DNA from: CAWGUU01 sp963825765
GTDB taxonomy: Bacteria > Actinomycetota > Acidimicrobiia > Acidimicrobiales > AC-14
NCBI GenBank assembly: GCA_963825765.1
Contig: CAWGUU010000011.1
Coordinates: 1-12,956 of the forward strand
Length of the DNA: 12,956 bases
Reading direction: 5' to 3'
Made by a program: the position numbers and the translations under genes. The notes under the pieces were generated by a model. That model did no database searches and was not told the DNA's origin. It saw only the letters and a list, made by a program, of their open reading frames with translations. Below, one piece after another: positions 1-5,923 of this stretch; position 1 is the stretch's first letter, and every line of letters starts with the position of its first letter.

Positions 1-145
1 CGAGGCCGACGGCATCCGGGTGTCGGGCCGGGGTGTGTCCACCGACGTGGTGGAGGCGTCGGCGCGGGCCTACCTGAGCGCGGTCAACAAGGTGGTCAGG
101 GTGGCGGCCCGGGCCGAGCCCCCTCACGGCGAGATCGGCCCCTGA
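1..145 (+). CDS. leuA: 2-isopropylmalate synthase, C-terminal fragment (partial, 5' end outside window)
   Basis: An open frame enters from the left edge (codons from base 2) and stops with TGA at 143-145, giving the last 47 residues. The stretch reads GIRVSGRGVSTDVVEASARA followed by YLSAVNKV. This matches the end of the C-terminal allosteric (leucine-sensing) dimer domain of LeuA, where GxGxSTDxxEASAxAYLxAxNK is typical. LeuA condenses acetyl-CoA with 2-oxoisovalerate in the first committed step of leucine synthesis, in the cytoplasm. The closely related citramalate and homocitrate synthases share the fold, so the exact substrate cannot be fixed from this fragment. The gene converges on the phosphodiesterase gene, with an inverted repeat between them. 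Confidence 0.72.
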   Translation, partial: EADGIRVSGRGVSTDVVEASARAYLSAVNKVVRVAARAEPPHGEIGP

Positions 146-160
146 CCGGCTGCCCCCCGT

Positions 161-211
161 CGAACTGGTGACGCTCGGTCGCGCCTGACGCGACCCTGTG
201 GCCCCAGTTCG
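161..211. terminator. Nested inverted repeat, probable bidirectional terminator
   Basis: An outer pair of perfect 8-base arms, CGAACTGG (161-168) and CCAGTTCG (204-211), encloses an inner perfect 7-bp hairpin, GGTCGCG (177-183) and CGCGACC (189-195), with loop CCTGA. It lies in the 75-base gap between two convergent genes, so it could end transcription from both sides. There is no T-tract, so this is a stem-type element of the kind common in GC-rich actinobacteria rather than a textbook intrinsic terminator. Confidence 0.5.
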
Positions 212-220
212 GATCGCCAC

Positions 221-922
221 CTATGGCGGCGGCCCCAGGACGGCCAGGAGACGGTCGACCCAGTCGCTGTAGACGCCGTCGATCCCCATCCGCACCAGCT
301 CGCGGATGATCCGCTCGTGCTCGGCGCCCCAGCCGAACGCCAGCCGGTCGAAGCGGTGGAACAGCGTGGTGAGCCCGCCGGTCCACTCTGGGTAGCGCAG
401 GTTGACGGCGTCGATGCGGGCCTCGGCCAGCTGGGCGGCGTGCCGCTCGGGGCCGCGGCGCATGTCCTTCAGGGTGGTGCTGTTCACCAGGTGGACGCCG
501 TCGAAGACGGGATCCTCCCGCCAGGCGGCCAGTCGGGCCATGTCGCCGTGGCACAGCCACAGCCGGCCGGGCGCATCGTTGCCGGCGGCCCGGGCCACGG
601 CGACGACGGCCTCGGCCGCGGACGGGTCCTTGATGTCGAGGGAGAGCTCGAAGGCGGTACCGCACTCGGCGTAGAGGTCGCCCAGGCTCGGCACGTACGT
701 GGGGAGGTCGGCCCTGTCGATGGTGCCGACGTGGCGGCGGAGCGGTTTCCTGCCCACCTTGCCGTCGTGGTCGAGGACCACCACGCCGTCGGCGGTGAGC
801 CAGGCGTCGCTCTCCAGAGCCGTGGCGCCGATGCGGAGGGCGAGGGTGAACGCCTCCAGGGTGTTGGCTGGGGCGTGGGCCTGGCCGCCCCGGTGGGCGA
901 AGCCGATGGGTGGGTTGCGCAG
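221..922 (-). CDS. Glycerophosphodiester phosphodiesterase family protein (start codon unresolved)
   Basis: GDPD-family TIM-barrel enzymes hydrolyse glycerophosphodiesters to glycerol 3-phosphate and an alcohol. The conserved set is visible: FAHRGG (first catalytic His), NTLEAF, LESDAW (metal-binding Glu and Asp) and LDHDG (second catalytic His). A C-terminal GIDGVYSDW is the usual barrel closure. The normally conserved Glu of the PENT motif is Ala here (HAPANT). The frame ends with TAG at 221-223 and is open back to 1024. Between 785 and 1024 it holds no ATG, GTG or TTG, and the GTG at 784 would delete HRGG and LESD. I set the start at a CTG (920-922), giving 233 aa, close to family size. 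The alternative is that one base is missing and the ATG at 940-942 is the real start. No signal peptide is seen. The gene is divergent from the 978 gene. Confidence 0.8.
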   Translation of the reverse strand: MRNPPIGFAHRGGQAHAPANTLEAFTLALRIGATALESDAWLTADGVVVLDHDGKVGRKPLRRHVGTIDRADLPTYVPSLGDLYAECGTAFELSLDIKDPSAAEAVVAVARAAGNDAPGRLWLCHGDMARLAAWREDPVFDGVHLVNSTTLKDMRRGPERHAAQLAEARIDAVNLRYPEWTGGLTTLFHRFDRLAFGWGAEHERIIRELVRMGIDGVYSDWVDRLLAVLGPPP

Positions 923-963
923 CGGGTCGACGATCCACCCATCTTCGCCGGTCGCCGAGCCGG

Positions 964-969
964 TAGCAT
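964..969 (+). promoter_or_regulatory. Candidate -10 box (TAGCAT) for the small membrane protein gene
   Basis: TAGCAT fits the actinobacterial TANNNT -10 consensus. It is preceded by CGG and sits 8 bases before the GTG at 978, with no Shine-Dalgarno sequence in between. That spacing suggests a leaderless or nearly leaderless transcript. No convincing -35 hexamer is seen. Confidence 0.35.
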
Positions 970-977
970 CGCCATCC

Positions 978-1217
978 GTGATCGCCGTGTGGGTGCTGCT
1001 CGCCGCCGTGGTGCTCGTCAGCAGCTATTTCCTGCTCCAGGTGGTCAAGAAGCTCAGCCGCACCATGGGGGCCCTCGTCGGGAGCCTGGAGGAGTTGGGC
1101 GAGGTGGCCGCCGAGCTCCAACGCCTGAAGACCGAGATGCAGGGCGAGGTCACGGAGCAGAACGGCTCCGAGGCGACGGAGCCGAACGGCTCCGTGGACG
1201 ACGCCAGCCGCCAATAG
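978..1217 (+). CDS. Small single-pass membrane protein with coiled-coil-like tail, upstream of tat genes
   Basis: This 79-residue protein starts at GTG 978 and ends with TAG at 1215-1217. I do not recognise a named family. Residues about 2-22 (IAVWVLLAAVVLVSSYFLL) form one hydrophobic segment. A basic patch (KK) follows, then a leucine- and glutamate-rich helix of about residues 26-57 that could form a coiled coil. The polar tail contains a repeated TExNGS. The layout resembles TatA/TatB (short membrane helix, then amphipathic helix), but there is no GP hinge. It precedes the tatA/tatB start by only 21 bases, so cotranscription is likely, although the tat gene also seems to have its own -10 box. 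In M. tuberculosis the corresponding position is held by pafBC. A role in export is positional inference only. Confidence 0.65.
   Translation: MIAVWVLLAAVVLVSSYFLLQVVKKLSRTMGALVGSLEELGEVAAELQRLKTEMQGEVTEQNGSEATEPNGSVDDASRQ
1152..1195 (+). repeat. Pair of 19-bp direct repeats, each an inverted repeat
   Basis: ACGGAGCAGAACGGCTCCG (1152-1170) and ACGGAGCCGAACGGCTCCG (1176-1194) differ at one base and are 24 bases apart. The second extends to a perfect inverted repeat, ACGGAGCCG-AA-CGGCTCCGT (1176-1195); the first has one mismatch. They encode the TEQNGS and TEPNGS tail of the small membrane protein and lie just ahead of tatA/tatB. They could be paired protein sites, a processing or attenuating RNA stem, or simply a coding duplication. 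Confidence 0.6.
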
Positions 1218-1226
1218 GGACACCGG

Positions 1227-1232
1227 TAGACT
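1227..1232 (+). promoter_or_regulatory. Candidate leaderless-transcript -10 box (TAGACT) for tatA/tatB
   Basis: TAGACT matches TANNNT and ends 6 bases before the ATG at 1239, so a start site 7 bases downstream of the -10 would fall on the A of the ATG. It is preceded by CCGG, as at 964. No Shine-Dalgarno sequence is visible before the ATG, which supports a leaderless internal promoter for the tat-helY genes. No -35 match is seen. Confidence 0.45.
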
Positions 1233-1238
1233 GACGCC

Positions 1239-1703
1239 ATGCCGTCCTCGCTGGGACCGGCCGAGATCCTGGTCATCCTCGTCGTCGCCCTCATCGTCCT
1301 CGGGCCCAACAAGCTGCCGCAGGCCGGTCGCCAGCTGGGCCGGGCGCTCTCCGAGGTCCGCAAGTGGACATCGGACATGAAGAACGAGATGAAGACCGTC
1401 GTCGACTTCGAGGATCGGCCGACGTACTCCTCGCCCGAGTACCCGTCGTCGCCGACCGCCTCGACCACGGTCACCGCCGAGGCCCAGCCGGTGACCTCGC
1501 CCGGAGTGCCAGCGGACCCGGAGCCCGCCCCGGCGGCGTCGGCGGTGGACGCCGAACCCGATTCCGCGGTGGCCGCCGACCCGTCGTTCGCCGTCGCCGC
1601 CGAGCCGAGCGCGGTGGTGGCCGTCGAGCCACCGCCTAGCGCCGATCTCGGCGTCCCTACCTCGAGCCCGGAGGCCCCGCAGGGGGATTCGGCGCACGGC
1701 TAG
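1239..1703 (+). CDS. tatA/tatB: Twin-arginine translocase TatA/TatB-family subunit
   Basis: This 154-aa protein supplies the single-helix subunit of the Tat system, which exports folded proteins bearing twin-arginine signals. Residues 6-24 form the membrane helix, starting GPAEILV with Glu9. The hinge is LGPNKLP, and the amphipathic helix QAGRQLGRALSEVRKW follows. An LGPxxLP hinge and an early Glu in the helix are closer to TatB than to TatA, which usually has FGxKKLP, so the protein may serve as TatB or as a bifunctional TatA/B. After residue about 70 the chain is Ala/Pro/Val/Glu-rich with loose repeats (AVAADPS, AVAAEPS), probably a disordered cytoplasmic tail. The frame stops at 1701-1703, and tatC follows after 72 bases. 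Confidence 0.9.
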   Translation: MPSSLGPAEILVILVVALIVLGPNKLPQAGRQLGRALSEVRKWTSDMKNEMKTVVDFEDRPTYSSPEYPSSPTASTTVTAEAQPVTSPGVPADPEPAPAASAVDAEPDSAVAADPSFAVAAEPSAVVAVEPPPSADLGVPTSSPEAPQGDSAHG

Positions 1704-1775
1704 GCGCCTCCGATCGCCATCCTCGAGGAAGATCCCCAGGTAGGAGACGTCGACGGGGGTGACAAGGGCGAGCGC

Positions 1776-2471
1776 ATGCCGCTCGTCGCCCACCTGGCCG
1801 AGCTGCGCCGCCGCCTGATCATCTCGGCCGTCGCCCTCGTGGCCGGGGCCATCGTCGCCTTCACCGTGTACAACCAGATCCTGGAGTTCCTGATCCGGCC
1901 CTACACCGAGATCACCGGCAAGACCGAGTTCGTGATCCTCGACCCGCTCGAGGGGTTCGCCGCCCGCCTGAAGGTGGCGGCGTGGTGCGGGGCGTTCCTC
2001 GCCTCGCCGGTGGTCCTGTGGCAGCTGTGGCGGTTCATCACGCCCGGGCTGCACAAGAACGAGAAGCGCTACGCCATCCCGTTCATCGTCTCGTCGGTGC
2101 TGCTGTTCGCCCTCGGAGCGGTGGTGGCCATGCTGACGTTCCCGCAGGCCCTGCGGTTCCTCATCGGCGTGGGCGGCACGGTCGTCGACCCGCTCTTCTC
2201 GCCCGGCAAGTACCTGAGCCTGATCACCCTGATGATGGTGGCCTTCGGGATCGCCTTCGAGTTCCCCGTCCTGCTGGTGTTCCTGCAGCTGGCCGGCGTG
2301 GTCACCAGCCGGAAGCTGCGCAGCTGGCGGCGGCCGGCGGCGGTGATCATCGTGGCGGTGGCGGCGGTGATCACGCCCAGCCAGGACCCGTACTCGCTGT
2401 TCGCCATGGCCGGGCCGATGTACCTGTTCTACGAGGGGTCGATCGTGATCGGCCGGATTCTCAAGAAGTGA
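1776..2471 (+). CDS. tatC: Sec-independent (twin-arginine) protein translocase subunit TatC
   Basis: TatC is the six-helix membrane receptor that binds twin-arginine signal peptides and organises the Tat pore. The 231-aa product opens with MPLVAHLAELRRRL, the classic cytoplasmic N-terminus. It carries the first periplasmic region, then LWQLWRFITPGLHKNEKR, which contains the conserved signal-binding Glu equivalent to E. coli E103. It ends with the family's VITPSQDPYSLFAMAGPM and YLFYE segment. I chose the ATG at 1776 because no other ATG, GTG or TTG lies in frame back to the end of tatA/tatB, and an AAGG motif sits at 1764-1767. The length is slightly short for TatC but all helices are present. 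The last codons overlap the helY start (GTGA at 2468-2471), so the two are translationally coupled. Confidence 0.95.
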   Translation: MPLVAHLAELRRRLIISAVALVAGAIVAFTVYNQILEFLIRPYTEITGKTEFVILDPLEGFAARLKVAAWCGAFLASPVVLWQLWRFITPGLHKNEKRYAIPFIVSSVLLFALGAVVAMLTFPQALRFLIGVGGTVVDPLFSPGKYLSLITLMMVAFGIAFEFPVLLVFLQLAGVVTSRKLRSWRRPAAVIIVAVAAVITPSQDPYSLFAMAGPMYLFYEGSIVIGRILKK

Positions 2472-5170
2472 CGCGCGACGAGTTCGCCGCCGCCTACCCG
2501 TTCGGGCTCGATCACTTCCAGGTCAAGGCCCTCGACGCCCTCGACGCCGGGCGGTCGGTGCTGGTGGCGGCGCCCACCGGGTCGGGCAAGACCGTGGTCG
2601 CCGAGTACGCGGTGGCCAAGGCCCTGGCCGAGGGGGGCAAGGTCTTCTACACCACCCCGATCAAGGCCCTCTCCAACCAGAAGTTCGGCGACCTGGGCCG
2701 GCTGTTCGGCGTGGAGAAGGTCGGCCTGCTCACCGGCGACAACTCGATCAACCCGAATGCCCCGGTGGTGGTCATGACCACCGAGGTCCTGCGCAACATG
2801 ATCTACGCCGAGTCGCCGACGCTGGCCGGTCTGCGCTACGTCGTGCTCGACGAGGTCCACTACCTCCAGGACCAGTACCGCGGGCCGGTGTGGGAGGAGG
2901 TGATCATCCACACGCCGATGGAGGTCGACCTGGTGTGCCTGTCGGCGACGGTGTCCAACGCCGAGGAGTTCGCCGACTGGATCCAGACGGTGCGGGGGGC
3001 GACGGTGGCCATCATCGAGGAGCACCGGCCGGTGGAGCTCAACCACCTCTACCTGGTGGGCGACAGGGAGTCCGACGAGCTGCGGCTGCTGCCCACCTTC
3101 GTCGACGGCCGCCCCAACCCCGAGGCGGCCACGCTCGATGCCAAGGTGGCCCATTCCGCCGCCTCGTTCCGCAACCGGCCGAGCTCGTCGGGCCTGCAGA
3201 CGCCCCGGCGGGCCGGCGTGGTCGAGCGCCTCTGGGACGAGCGCATGCTCCCGGCGATCTACTTCATCTTCAGCCGGGCCGGATGCGACGAGGCGGTGCG
3301 CCAGTGCCTGCACGCCGGGCTGCGGCTGACCACGCACGAGGAGCGGACCGCCATCCGGGCCATCGCGGAGTCCCGGACGCGGGCGCTCTCCGACGACGAC
3401 CTGGGGGTGCTCGGCTACGGCGAGTGGCTGGCGGGGCTGGAGTCGGGGCTGGCCGCCCACCACGCCGGCATGGTGCCCGCCTTCAAGGAGGCGGTGGAGG
3501 AGGCGTTCAACGCCGGGCTGGTGAAGGCCGTGTTCGCCACCGAGACCCTTGCGCTGGGGATCAACATGCCGGCCCGGTCGGTGGTCATCGAGAAGCTGTC
3601 GAAGTTCACCGGCGAGCGCCACGAGTTCCTCAGCCCCGGCGAGTACACGCAGCTGACCGGCCGGGCGGGGCGGCGGGGCATCGACAAGGTGGGGTACGGG
3701 GTGGTGCTGTGGTCGCCGTTCGTGCCGTTCGACCAGGTGGCGGGGCTGGCGTCGACGCGCACCTACGCCCTCACGTCGTCGTTCCACCCCACCTACAACA
3801 TGGCCGCCAACCTGGTGCGGCGGTACTCGCCGGAACAGGCCCGCCACCTGCTGAACCTGTCCTTCGCCCAGTACCGGGCCGACCGCGACGTCGTCCGCCT
3901 GGAGACCCAGCTCGAGCGCACCGCCCAGCACCTGGACGAGGCCCGCCACGACGCCGAGTGCGAGCTGGGCGACGTCGAGGAGTACCGGTCCCTGGTGCGG
4001 GCGGCGGAGGCCGGCGCCGGGGCGGGCGGTGCGAAGCGTCTTCGGCCGGACGCCCGCCAGGGCGTGGTGGACGCCCTCGAGCTGGTCAAGCCTGGCGACG
4101 TGCTGGTGCTGTCCGGCGGCAAGTCCCCCGGCCGGGTGGCGGTGCTGTCCACCGCCCGCCGCCGAGGCGCCGAGGTTCGACTGGGCGCCATCACCGTCGA
4201 CCGCCGCTACCTCACCCTGTCGGCCCGCGACTTCTCCAAGCCGCCGCAGACCGTCGCCCACATCGACCTGCCCACGCCCTACGCGCCCCGGAACGCGGCG
4301 TTCCAGCGGGAGGTGGCGCAGGCCCTTGTCAAGGCCAAGGCCCGCACGATCGACGCCCAGCCCAGCCGGGCACCCGTGTCGGTCACCGGCTCGGTGGAGC
4401 TGCACCCGGCGGCGTCGTGCCCCGACCTCCGCCGCCACCTGCGGGCAGCCGAGCGGGCCGACCGCCTGGAGAAGGACCTCAACCGGCTGCACCGCCGGAT
4501 CGAGGGCCGCACCGAGTCGCTGGCCCGCCAGTTCGACAGGGTGCTGCGGGTGATGGAGGTGTGGGGCTACGTCGACGGGTGGTCGCTCACGCCCGCCGGC
4601 GAGCAGCTGACCCGGATCTACCACGAGTGCGACCTGCTGGTGGCCACCGCCCTCGACGCCGGCCTCTTCGACGACCTCGACCCCGCGGCGGTGGCGTCCC
4701 TCGCGTCGGCCTTCACCTTCGAGGCGCGCCGGGGGCCGGCCCGGGGCGGGACCGGCGGGGGAGCCAGTGCCGGTGGGGGAGCCAGGGCCGGCGGCGCCGG
4801 CGGTGCTGGGGAGCCGGAGGTGTGGTTCCCGTCGGGCAAGGTGCAGAAGCGGTGGGCGCACCTCGAGCGCCTGGCCGGCGAGCTGAACGCCACCGAGCGC
4901 GACGCCGGCCTGCCCCTCACCCGGTGCCCCGACCCTGGCTTCTTCGCGGTGGCCCACGCGTGGGCGGCGGGGGAGGACCTGGCCGACGTCATCGGTGACG
5001 AGTCGGTCACCGGCGGCGACTTCGTTCGCAACATGAAGCAGCTGATCGACCTGCTCCGCCAGCTCGCCATCGTCACCGCGGCGACGTCGCCGGCCACGTC
5101 CAAAGTCGCCGAGCAGGCCGCCGACCGGCTGCTCAGGGGCGTCGTGGCGGCGTCGTCGGTCGCGGCCTGA
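2468..5170 (+). CDS. helY: Ski2/Mtr4-like DExH RNA helicase HelY
   Basis: This 900-aa superfamily 2 helicase is probably involved in RNA unwinding or turnover, by analogy with Ski2/Mtr4. GTG 2468 overlaps the tatC stop. Visible motifs are: I APTGSGKT (35-42); Ia TTPIKALSNQK; II DEVH (128-131), the DExH signature; III SAT (159-161); IV AIYFIFSRAGCDEAV; V FATETLALGINMPAR; and VI QLTGRAGRRG (395-404). After the helicase core come a coiled-coil-like segment, a beta-rich middle region and a C-terminal DSHCT domain beginning near DLLVATALDAGLFDDLDP. A Gly/Ala-rich insertion (about residues 755-779, TGGGAS/AGGGAR/AGGAGG) splits that domain before WFPSGKVQKRW. The order tatA-tatC-helY matches M. tuberculosis. 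The physiological substrate in bacteria is not settled. Confidence 0.93.
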   Translation: MTRDEFAAAYPFGLDHFQVKALDALDAGRSVLVAAPTGSGKTVVAEYAVAKALAEGGKVFYTTPIKALSNQKFGDLGRLFGVEKVGLLTGDNSINPNAPVVVMTTEVLRNMIYAESPTLAGLRYVVLDEVHYLQDQYRGPVWEEVIIHTPMEVDLVCLSATVSNAEEFADWIQTVRGATVAIIEEHRPVELNHLYLVGDRESDELRLLPTFVDGRPNPEAATLDAKVAHSAASFRNRPSSSGLQTPRRAGVVERLWDERMLPAIYFIFSRAGCDEAVRQCLHAGLRLTTHEERTAIRAIAESRTRALSDDDLGVLGYGEWLAGLESGLAAHHAGMVPAFKEAVEEAFNAGLVKAVFATETLALGINMPARSVVIEKLSKFTGERHEFLSPGEYTQLTGRAGRRGIDKVGYGVVLWSPFVPFDQVAGLASTRTYALTSSFHPTYNMAANLVRRYSPEQARHLLNLSFAQYRADRDVVRLETQLERTAQHLDEARHDAECELGDVEEYRSLVRAAEAGAGAGGAKRLRPDARQGVVDALELVKPGDVLVLSGGKSPGRVAVLSTARRRGAEVRLGAITVDRRYLTLSARDFSKPPQTVAHIDLPTPYAPRNAAFQREVAQALVKAKARTIDAQPSRAPVSVTGSVELHPAASCPDLRRHLRAAERADRLEKDLNRLHRRIEGRTESLARQFDRVLRVMEVWGYVDGWSLTPAGEQLTRIYHECDLLVATALDAGLFDDLDPAAVASLASAFTFEARRGPARGGTGGGASAGGGARAGGAGGAGEPEVWFPSGKVQKRWAHLERLAGELNATERDAGLPLTRCPDPGFFAVAHAWAAGEDLADVIGDESVTGGDFVRNMKQLIDLLRQLAIVTAATSPATSKVAEQAADRLLRGVVAASSVAA
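4751..4804 (+). repeat. 18-bp tandem repeat encoding Gly-rich linker in helY
   Basis: Two adjacent 18-base units (4751-4768 and 4769-4786) match at 15 of 18 positions around the shared core GGGGGAGCCAG. A third, degenerate GCCGGCGGC-rich unit (4787-4804) follows. They are in frame and encode TGGGAS, AGGGAR and AGGAGG. This looks like a small in-frame minisatellite, likely variable in copy number between relatives. Confidence 0.6.
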
Positions 5171-5195
5171 GCCGGCGGTCGGCGGCCACCTCGTC

Positions 5196-5798
5196 ATGCC
5201 GATCGCCAAGGGCAGCGAGTACGGCACGCCCGGCCCGGTGCCCGACGACCTGGTCGTGGTCCGGTCCGATGCCGAGGCCCGCGCCGCCCTGGAGCAAGCC
5301 CGCCGGGAGCGCCGCCCCTACCCTCCGCTGGGCCTGCTGGGCGGTGACCTGTGCCGCACGCTGGGCGGGGGAGCGGGGCGGGGTGGAGAGCTGGTCGGCG
5401 TGCGCTTCCCGGTCGACCTCGGCGTGGTGCTGGCCGACGGGCGCCTCCACCTGTTCGTCGCCTCGCTGGTCGCCCGCACCAGGCTCTGGACCAGGGCGTT
5501 CGTGGCCCTGAACGCCCAGTGGGTCGGCGGCATGAACCTCGGGCCCCGCGCCCATCCCGGCGACGGGCTCCTCGACACCTACGACTCCCGGCTGCCGCTG
5601 CGCCAGGTGCTGGCGGTGCGGGCGCGGGCCCGGCACGGCGCCCACCTGCCCCACCCGGGGATCAAGGGGGCGCGGGTATCGGCCACGCAGGTGCAGCTGG
5701 AGCGCCCCCTGCCCCTGCGCCTCGACGGGGTCGTCGTCGGGAGCGCCCGCACCCTGGCCATCCGGGTCGAGCCCGACGCCCTGCTCATCGTCGTCTGA
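5196..5798 (+). CDS. Diacylglycerol kinase/YegS-like C-terminal domain protein, no catalytic domain seen
   Basis: This 200-aa protein lies 25 bases after helY and is probably in the same transcript. The segment VALNAQWVGGMNLGPRAHPG followed by DGLLDT matches the lipid-kinase C-terminal pattern, in which NAxxxGGG...AP.A.P.DGLLD precedes the closing strands. The end LRLDGVVVG...IRVEPDALLIVV matches the usual 'xxLDGExxG...P.AL.V' tail. The N-terminal catalytic lobe with its GGDGT nucleotide motif is absent; GLLGGDLCRTLGG at about residues 47-59 is only superficially similar. The product may therefore be a stand-alone accessory or lipid-binding domain rather than a kinase. ATG 5196 is the first start after helY, and no strong Shine-Dalgarno sequence is visible. 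No membrane segment or signal peptide is seen. The family assignment comes from motif memory, not from a search. Confidence 0.62.
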   Translation: MPIAKGSEYGTPGPVPDDLVVVRSDAEARAALEQARRERRPYPPLGLLGGDLCRTLGGGAGRGGELVGVRFPVDLGVVLADGRLHLFVASLVARTRLWTRAFVALNAQWVGGMNLGPRAHPGDGLLDTYDSRLPLRQVLAVRARARHGAHLPHPGIKGARVSATQVQLERPLPLRLDGVVVGSARTLAIRVEPDALLIVV

Positions 5799-5818
5799 CT
5801 GCGCGAGCCGGTCGCAAC

Positions 5819-5830
5819 CCAGGCGCCTGG
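5819..5830. repeat. 12-bp perfect palindrome CCAGGCGCCTGG
   Basis: This self-complementary 12-mer lies 20 bases after the stop of the lipid-kinase-like gene. It could be part of a weak stem that ends the helY transcript or a dimer-binding site. There is no T-tract. Confidence 0.35.
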
Positions 5831-5836
5831 AGCCGA

Positions 5837-5854
5837 TCGGGACCAAGTCGGGAC
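5837..5854 (+). promoter_or_regulatory. Direct repeats TCGGGAC at 11-bp spacing, upstream of the secreted repeat protein
   Basis: TCGGGAC occurs at 5837-5843 and again at 5848-5854, one helical turn apart on the same strand. This arrangement is typical of activator sites bound by tandem monomers. It lies about 70-87 bases before the ATG at 5924. It may equally be chance in GC-rich DNA. Confidence 0.3.
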
Positions 5855-5889
5855 ATCTGCCCCATGACGGCGGGACGCCCTCGATGTGA

Positions 5890-5906
5890 CGGTGAGCACC
5901 TCACCG
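5890..5906. promoter_or_regulatory. Inverted repeat CGGTGAG-CAC-CTCACCG before the secreted protein gene
   Basis: Perfect 7-base arms with a 3-base centre end 7 bases before the GGAGG ribosome-binding site at 5914-5918. The position suits an operator or a leader hairpin that could limit access to the ribosome-binding site. No partner protein can be named. Confidence 0.4.
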
Positions 5907-5923
5907 AGACCATGGAGGCACCG

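Noticed and set aside
484..975. Minus-strand ORF starting at ATG 975 as the phosphodiesterase start
   Set aside because: It is out of frame with HRGG and LDHD, and its translation beyond the first residues is Pro/Ser/Arg shadow; only its ATG at 940-942 could matter, through an indel.
96..2054. Very long minus-overlapping and plus-frame ORFs rich in Arg, Gly and Pro
   Set aside because: They overlap phosphodiesterase, tat and helY genes that have recognisable motifs; long shadow frames are expected at this GC content.
2429..5227. 932-residue ORF on the minus strand opposite helY
   Set aside because: The composition is a GC-skewed antisense shadow (His/Gly/Arg/Val-rich) with no domain; helY on the plus strand has all helicase motifs.
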